Origin: Phlebotomus papatasi | Lineage: Eukaryota; Arthropoda; Insecta; Diptera; Psychodidae | Assembly: GCF_024763615.1 (NCBI RefSeq) | Contig: NC_077222.1 | Coordinates: forward strand, 43,152,001 to 43,216,000 | Direction of reading: 5' to 3' | DNA length: 64,000 nucleotides | Part shown: positions 58,043-64,000 of the stretch, one piece after another | Layout of the letters: the number at the start of each line of letters is the position of its first letter | Position numbering within the stretch: the stretch's first letter is position 1 | Notes under the pieces: generated by a model | What the model saw: only the letters and a program-made list of their open reading frames with translations | The model's database searches: none | Told to the model about the DNA's origin: nothing | Translations under genes and position numbers: made by a program

Positions 58043-59155
58043 ATATTATCTTCACGTCAGCTTAACCACTTCGTTAAAAATTATCCTTTAGGTGCTTGAA
58101 TTGCGCCGCCATTTCCTTAAAATATCATATCGGAATTGTTATACCAAAGTGACATTCGAAAATGTTCTTAAATTCTCATAATACATAATATCCATTGTTA
58201 AAGAGTTGAAATACTGATTTTGAATGTTTTTGACACTGTACTAGGAAAGTTGATACAGGGACTTCCCTCTTCGGTTTGATGTAATTCTGAAAGTATTACA
58301 CCAATTGTAGCGAATTTTTGCGACAAGAACAAGATTTTTGATTGCTTGGAAATGTTTTTTTTTTTTAATTCATCAAAATAAAGAACACTTTGGTTGAACA
58401 TGTTAAGAAAATGTTGTATTTCGAAACTTTTTTCTCCTTTTGTGTTCAGTCAACGAGTTAAGAGGAAATCCTGGATGAATGGATGAAACTGTAAGGGTTT
58501 TGTAGAGTCGTCTAGAAAATGAATTAGATTACAAGTCTTATCTCTGCATTTGGCAGGAACTTTCTTCATCATGGAAAATTGAATTAAACAATGAATCCGT
58601 TTATCAAGGGCGACACATCATCTTTTTGCTGATGTTGTATAAAGAAGTGTAGAACCCAAGGATTGCCATCGTGTGTGACTTGTATATGGCATTCCCACTT
58701 GTGTGGTAAAAGTGGATTAATCATTAGAAAGACACAAGTTGTTTTTATTAGGCTTTGAGCTTTTCAACTTCGGTTGCGGAAAACTCCTTCAGTGGTGTGT
58801 GGCTGTTGGCAAAATAAGTCAGAATTGTTTATCCGTTTATCTCATATCTCTTTAACCCTTTAGTGACGATAGGGATTTATTCATTTATTTTTCTTATTAT
58901 TTCTTGAAATATTTCTTTGCATCATCGACAATGGGACTCCAATAGTGTAACAACGTTTAGCCTAGGTAGACTTTACTGATCTACCACGTTTGATCGGTGG
59001 GGACCATTCTTACACATTAGAATTAAAAAAAAATTATGAACAGATGCCCCCTTACTCCTCCCCCCTTACGGAGGACAGAATCATCTGCATCTACGGTATT
59101 TACAATGTGAAATTTTCAAGAATAATAAACAATTACAAAATATTTTAAATGAGTC
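58043..59155. other. No gene seen
   Basis: AT-rich DNA. 'ttaaccctttagtgacgatagg' at 58853 resembles the start of the CCCTTTAAGG repeat family, but the rest is absent. Confidence 0.5.
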
Positions 59156-59366
59156 CCAGTCACAATCTCGAGAGCCAAAATCTCGAATGTCAAAATCCAG
59201 AATTTTCAAAAGTGTCATAGCTACTTCCACAATTGCACCCTCACTTGCTGGAGGCAAGGAGACATTTTCTGTATTTTGAAAAATTATTTCAGACATTATC
59301 TTCCGGAGTTTAACCGTTTCTGGATTTCGATTATTCAGGATTTTGGCTTTCGGAATTTTGGCTGCT
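59156..59366 (-). mobile_element. Foldback element with tandem-unit arms, copy 1
   Basis: Arms are short tandem ~15-17-bp units (GAGCCAAAATCTCGAATGTC at left, GGATTTTGGCTTTCGGAATT at right). Between them lies 'gtgtcatagctacttccac..ttgc', 'gctggaggcaaggaga', 'attttctgtattttgaaaaa'. The core is the reverse complement of the core at 62240-62340. Minus-strand open frame 59081-59413 reads through it. I see no known domain. Confidence 0.75.
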
Positions 59367-59367
59367 A

Positions 59368-59799
59368 TAGGGTAAGTGTGCCAAATTTCGGCATAGTCAC
59401 ATGCAAGCGTCAAAGTCTCAAGTTTGAAATGTAATATTTTAAATACAAATTGATTTTTTTTATTCTTTCTTCTGAAAGAGTGTTGCTTTGGAACCTTGTA
59501 AAGAGTTTACCGTCTTTATTTACTCTAAAGTCATTCTTAATACATTTTAAAATGAATAAAAATATAGACATAGCTTTGGTGCCCTATTTCGGCCACCTTC
59601 AATCTCAGAGTTCCTTGCCCTTCGGGAATTCTTTCAATATCTTTTTCACGTTATCTCGTTTGTCGAAGCTACATTTTTTGTTATTCTTTTGCATTGTATA
59701 ATCTCTAGAGTACGTAAAATCTAAAAGTTCATGGAAATTCGAGGAACAAAAAAGGTGGCCGAAATTGCAAGATGGCCGGAATTTGGCACATTTACCCTA
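59368..59799. mobile_element. TA-GGG MITE, TAAGTGTGCC type
   Basis: TAGGGTAAGTGTGCCAAATT with 'tcggc' at left and 'gccgg' with AATTTGGCACATTTACCCTA at right, 432 bp. 'ccctatttcggccacc' and 'ggtggccgaaattg' pair internally. It begins one base after the foldback element ends. Confidence 0.9.
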
Positions 59800-62139
59800 C
59801 TGATTTTAAATAGAGGATTTATATTAAAATGCTATTTTTAAAAATCTCACTTAACAATCGTATTATAGTTAAATTTCATCAATGAAAAATTTTTTCTCAA
59901 AAAAATTTCTGAATTATTATATTTTAAAATGAATTTTAGATATCATTTTAATTTTACATATTAAATTAATATTTGTATTATACAAGTTAATGTTAAATTA
60001 ATCTCCACCATATAGGGTTAACCCCTCAGTTACCCCACAAATTGTGAAAGCAAACAAAGCATCTTCCAAAAACTTTACATCAGATTTCATTATATAGGTA
60101 CCTATAGTACAACATAATTAGATTATTTGTTATTTTCTCGTCTCTGATGTAGAATCCAAGAACTAAACACACAATTCTGACTTTTTCTACAACGGTGACA
60201 TGTTGTCGTTCTGGATCTGTCAAAATGAGTATAAGTTTTTTTGAAAAAATTTTATTGCATTTCACCTTATTTTATCTCTATCATTGTTTTGTGTTTATAA
60301 GTCTATCAGTCAGGAAAATATAATATTATATAGTTTAGAGATGCTAAAAGCGATATGCAAAAATAAAAGATACAGAAAAATAAAATACACTTTTCTCAAC
60401 TTACACGAAGAACATAGCATGTTAGTTTCCATCTCTGCACATCCTAAATAATTTAGAGAATCTCCTGGAGGAATATGTGGTTTCCGGTGAAATTCTGATA
60501 TCTCTGGATTTCCCATAAATACTACGATAGCTTCTGACATGAAGTGTATTTATACATAGACGAGAATTTGTAAAGTAAGATGTATATATTTTTTTAGTAA
60601 AATTCCTTACTATAATAAATATAAATAAATATTTAAAAAGAATATTCGTTTAGTATTTAAAATTATAGCAAATATCAATAGGAGAAGGAATAGCTCATTG
60701 CGATGGGATAAATTAGATTTTCTTGCTTCCTCTAATCTTTTATAAAATCCATTTTAGACTTGAGTTTTAGTCTCGAAGTTCTGAATAATGCGCAATTTTT
60801 ATAGTTTTAGTTGAGATTACTTTCAAGATCTAATGAAGCGAATGATGTATTGGCATATCTAAAAATTTTGCCAAGAAATTAAAGAGATTTAACGACATGG
60901 CTAATCCTTAAGTCTGAAGCCCGTATAAGGACAGAGCAGAACACACCCCTATTTCTCCGCTACCCTATTTTCTCCCTATTTTCTTAGCTACACTATTTTC
61001 CTGACGTTCATCAGTTTTTCTACTGCATGTGTAAATTAATATTCATAAGAAAACTCTCTAGTCAGCTTCATACTAAAATTTTCATTTAATGAAGCTTCGC
61101 TTTTCACTAAATTTGAAACGGATTATAATGTTTATAGGTATATATATAGTACATTATCTTCTTATAAGCTGTGCAAACAAAAATCGTGATAAATTATGAA
61201 TTAAATTTTCTGTGTTATTCACGAAGATCTGTATCTCTAGAAGCCTTTAATTCAGATCTATACACATTTCATATTCTTAAATCAACATATAAAAGCTCTA
61301 AAGGTTTTCAAATAATACCACTTCAGAGCCTTTACTGCAAATAATTATTTAGTGGTAAATGTTATTGCAAATACTTTGGAGATTCAGCCAGAAATAAACA
61401 ACCATGATGAGCTCTTTCATGTTAAAAGATATATCTACAATCCTGATGCAAATACCAATTTAATTTCAACAGCCTCTTACGCATATTTCCCATCGTTATA
61501 TCCAAAAAGACGTATTCCGATATTATCGAGAAACGTCTTTTTCATCCTGCACATCGTACTCAGAAAATCTGCGTGAAAATTTACGAACACCTTGAGTAAG
61601 AAAGGATCTTTTGGTGTTTGTTTATGTTTTATCACTCAATAAATTTTGAAAGGCGTATAAATGGCAAGTTGCTTATCATGCTGAGATGGGCTGGTTTTTC
61701 ACCTTTACAGCACACACGCACCATCAGGCTGGAACGTAATTAAATTTTCTCAGCAACGAGGTGGGCATGATTTACACAAGATGCTCCACCATCATGTTCC
61801 TGTAAATTTTCGTCAGAGATATCGGCTGGCGCATTTATCACATTCATACCATGCAATTTATATTAAAATATAAAGTTACAATTTTTCACTCCTCACTCTC
61901 ACTTTTCTCCACAATTAATTTCTACTCAGGGTACACGTCAGGGGGTTAAAATCATGGTCAAATTTTTTTAAGAAAAAAGTTGTTAGAAAACAAATCATTA
62001 ACAAGATTGAATGTTTCTTAATACTATAATATTAAAAGAAAAAATAAAAAAATAAAATAACCTTAAAAGATATTACTAAAAAGTTTCACAAAATTACTCA
62101 AAATTAAGTTAACAACATGTTTGTTTCGGAGGCAGCCAC
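59800..62139. other. No gene seen
   Basis: AT-rich unique DNA. 61650-61860 is slightly higher in GC with no open frame of note. Confidence 0.5.
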
Positions 62140-62430
62140 AATCCCGAAAGCCAAAATCCTGAAAGGCCTGAAAGCCAAAATTTCGAAAGCCAAAATCTCA
62201 AACGTCAAAATTCCGAATGTTCAAAACCCTGAAAGGGATGAAATTATATGGAGGATAATGTATAGAATAATTTTCCAAGACACAGAAAATTTCCCTTTGC
62301 CTCCAGCAAACTCGTATGCAATCGTGGGAGTAGCTATGACACTTTTAAGAATTCGGGATTTTGGCCTTCGGGATTTCAGCGTTCGGGATTTTGGCTTTCG
62401 GGATTTTAACTTTCGCGATTTTGACCGGGA
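62140..62430 (+). mobile_element. Foldback element with tandem-unit arms, copy 2
   Basis: Left arm of units such as CCCGAAAGCCAAAATCCTGA and right arm of units such as CGGGATTTTGGCTTTCGGGA. The core 'ataattttccaagacacaga', 'tttgcctccagcaaac' and 'gtagctatgacacttttaag' matches copy 1 in reverse. The 156-codon open frame 62117-62587 spans it: the arms translate to KAKI-like and RDFG-like repeats. Similar core residues occur in the minus-strand frame of copy 1 (IIFQ-TEN--LPPA---AIV-VAMTLL). Confidence 0.8.
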
Positions 62431-62459
62431 CCTGTTTCCTTTTATTATTTTAAAAAAAT

Positions 62460-62580
62460 GCTCTTATTTAGTAAGGGTTGGCAAAGTGCCCGAGGCTTTG
62501 CAAGCTGCTCGAACTCCCGAGAAGGAGCTTTGCTTTATATTCTTTTTCGCAAATTTTTCCGGTGCATCTAAGATTATTGT
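62460..62580 (+). repeat. CGGTT-family opening block
   Basis: 'gggttggcaaagtgcccgaggctttgcaagctgctcgaactcccgag' is the opening block of the family, directly after the foldback element. Confidence 0.55.
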
Positions 62581-62584
62581 CGAT

Positions 62585-63650
62585 TAAATTTATCTAAAAA
62601 TCATCATAAAACCATCTTGAAATTGAAAAGTTTTTAAGAAAAGGGTACTTTGGAATGAGAATCGGTGAGCGTCGGGGGTGTAGGATAGCTCAGAAAAAAC
62701 ACAGATTTTTCCCAAAGCTTTCGGCTCGGACTCCAAGCCTTCCATCAGTGGTCAAATCTTTAGATTTCCTAGTTTTGTTAAAAGGTCTGGAAGTTTATAG
62801 GGCATGGGATTAAGGTACTGCACTTTAAAATATTTTACTTCTTCACTAATTTTTGTGTAGTGAAATCGATATCTTAAACCATTTTGAATTCAAAATGGTA
62901 AAAACTAGAAAAAAGCATTTGAATTGTGGAAATTGTTCTCTTTTGGAGTTAGAGTAGTTAATAAAAAGGGAGATTCAAAATTACCAGTTTTCTCACAAGA
63001 AATAAAGTGGTGCCTAAAATAAAACAATGCACTGCAAATTTGACACACTTATTTACCCTGTATTCGGCAAACACATTAAGAACTTGTTCAGAACTCCATA
63101 GGTTCTTAAATCAATAACCTAATTTTAGGAAGTTGTAGAACCTCTAATCTAATCACTTAAAATAGCAAAACTAATATGGCATGACTGAGCTTTAACAACA
63201 CTATGTATAGCCTTTGTTAAAGCCCTTAGTTAAGTAGTTTTTTATGAAGGACATGAAACTGTATCTACAAACATCTACAAAGGAAATTGTATTTACACTA
63301 ACTAAGTACAAGTCTAAGTACTTAATTAAGGACTTTCGACTAAGCACTTGAATTCTTAATTTCTCATATTTTTTTTATTTTTCTCAGAGAAAAACAAAAA
63401 ATACTTTTGTCTAATTCGCAAGATGATCATGAACACGTTGATACCAACCTAATTGGTGAGGTTATCCGAAGACACATTTTTTCGCTAACTCCAACTGTTG
63501 TCGGACGGAACTCCATATTTTCTCAAATTCCTCAAAAGAAATGTTTCAGATCCATCTATAGAACAAAAATCGATAGGACAATCGATTAAAAATATTAAAA
63601 ATTTTGTAAATAATTTTAGACGTTCGAAACGTGAGTTTATGGAACATTAA
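62585..63650. other. No gene seen
   Basis: AT-rich DNA. A small perfect hairpin 'accattttgaattcaaaatggt' type lies at 62879-62900. Otherwise nothing recognised. Confidence 0.5.
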
Positions 63651-63654
63651 GGAA

Positions 63655-63850
63655 AATATGAATGCGATAAAACTGAACCGATTTCAATCGGTTATGAATC
63701 GCTAATGAAGAAATTGCTTATCGATAACTAATTTTTATCCGAAATTACATTGTTAACACATTGAGTGTTTTGTTAATCGATTCAAATTGGTTGAGAATCT
63801 TAAAACTTAAAAATAAATTTCGCATTATAAAAAGTTTCAAAATACTCATA
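63655..63850. repeat. CGGTT-family repeat, degenerate copy
   Basis: 'aaaactgaaccgatttcaatcggttatgaatcgctaatga' and 'ttaatcgattcaaattggttgagaa' correspond to the closing blocks of the family. Extends toward the window end in decayed form. Confidence 0.6.
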
Positions 63851-64000
63851 TTCGTAAATACTATGCTTTTCCTCATGAATTGAACTACTCAAGAACTTTA
63901 TTTATAGGTAAATTATGTAAAAAGTACTTTATCCAATAAGGAGTAATTTTAGTTGAGATTAATAAAAACATTCAAAAATTCCAGTAGAATATAGAAATCA

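Noticed and set aside
62117..62587. 156-codon frame with KAKI and RDFG repeats as a repeat protein
   Set aside because: The repeats come from the tandem units in the foldback arms.

Overview
This is an AT-rich eukaryotic window. The only host gene I can recognise is the 3' end of an insect biogenic-amine GPCR. It has a 64-bp GT-AG intron, and its TM5 and TM6-TM7 segments look most like the insect alpha2-adrenergic-like octopamine receptor. Tiny introns, AT-richness and the repeat content suggest a dipteran. A nematoceran such as a sand fly is plausible, but that is inference.

Layout. 1-16987 has no recognisable exon. Because the first receptor exon seen (TM5) opens at a splice acceptor at 16988, this stretch is probably one very large intron, or intron plus intergenic DNA. 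It holds an accordion-like dispersed repeat rich in CGGTT motifs (my label), a 1.8-kb non-coding element (Big-A), a 1.3-kb near-perfect palindrome (9900-11235) and a 5'-truncated RTE-type retroelement with a perfect 15-bp target duplication. The two receptor exons are 16988-17143 and 17208-18026. 18027-64000 is gene-poor and holds many mobile elements: a second and third Big copy (Big-B, Big-C) and an old Big fragment, at least a dozen short TIR elements with TA-GGG...CCC-TA ends, other MITE families, three LINE relics and several hairpins. One MITE nested inside another has a clear 5-bp target duplication.

How the parts relate. The receptor would couple octopamine binding to a G protein. Most other structure records transposition: RTE inside a CGGTT repeat, Big-C inside a CGGTT repeat, a MITE inside a MITE, and a LINE tail abutting a MITE. 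The least conventional item is the Big element. It is built from three diverged ~295-bp units, has a 17-bp terminal inverted repeat plus a left-end hairpin, and exists in two forms with different interiors. The second is the long palindrome, which would be transcribed as a long hairpin if the upstream receptor exons lie left of the window. No tRNA, rRNA or CRISPR array was recognised.
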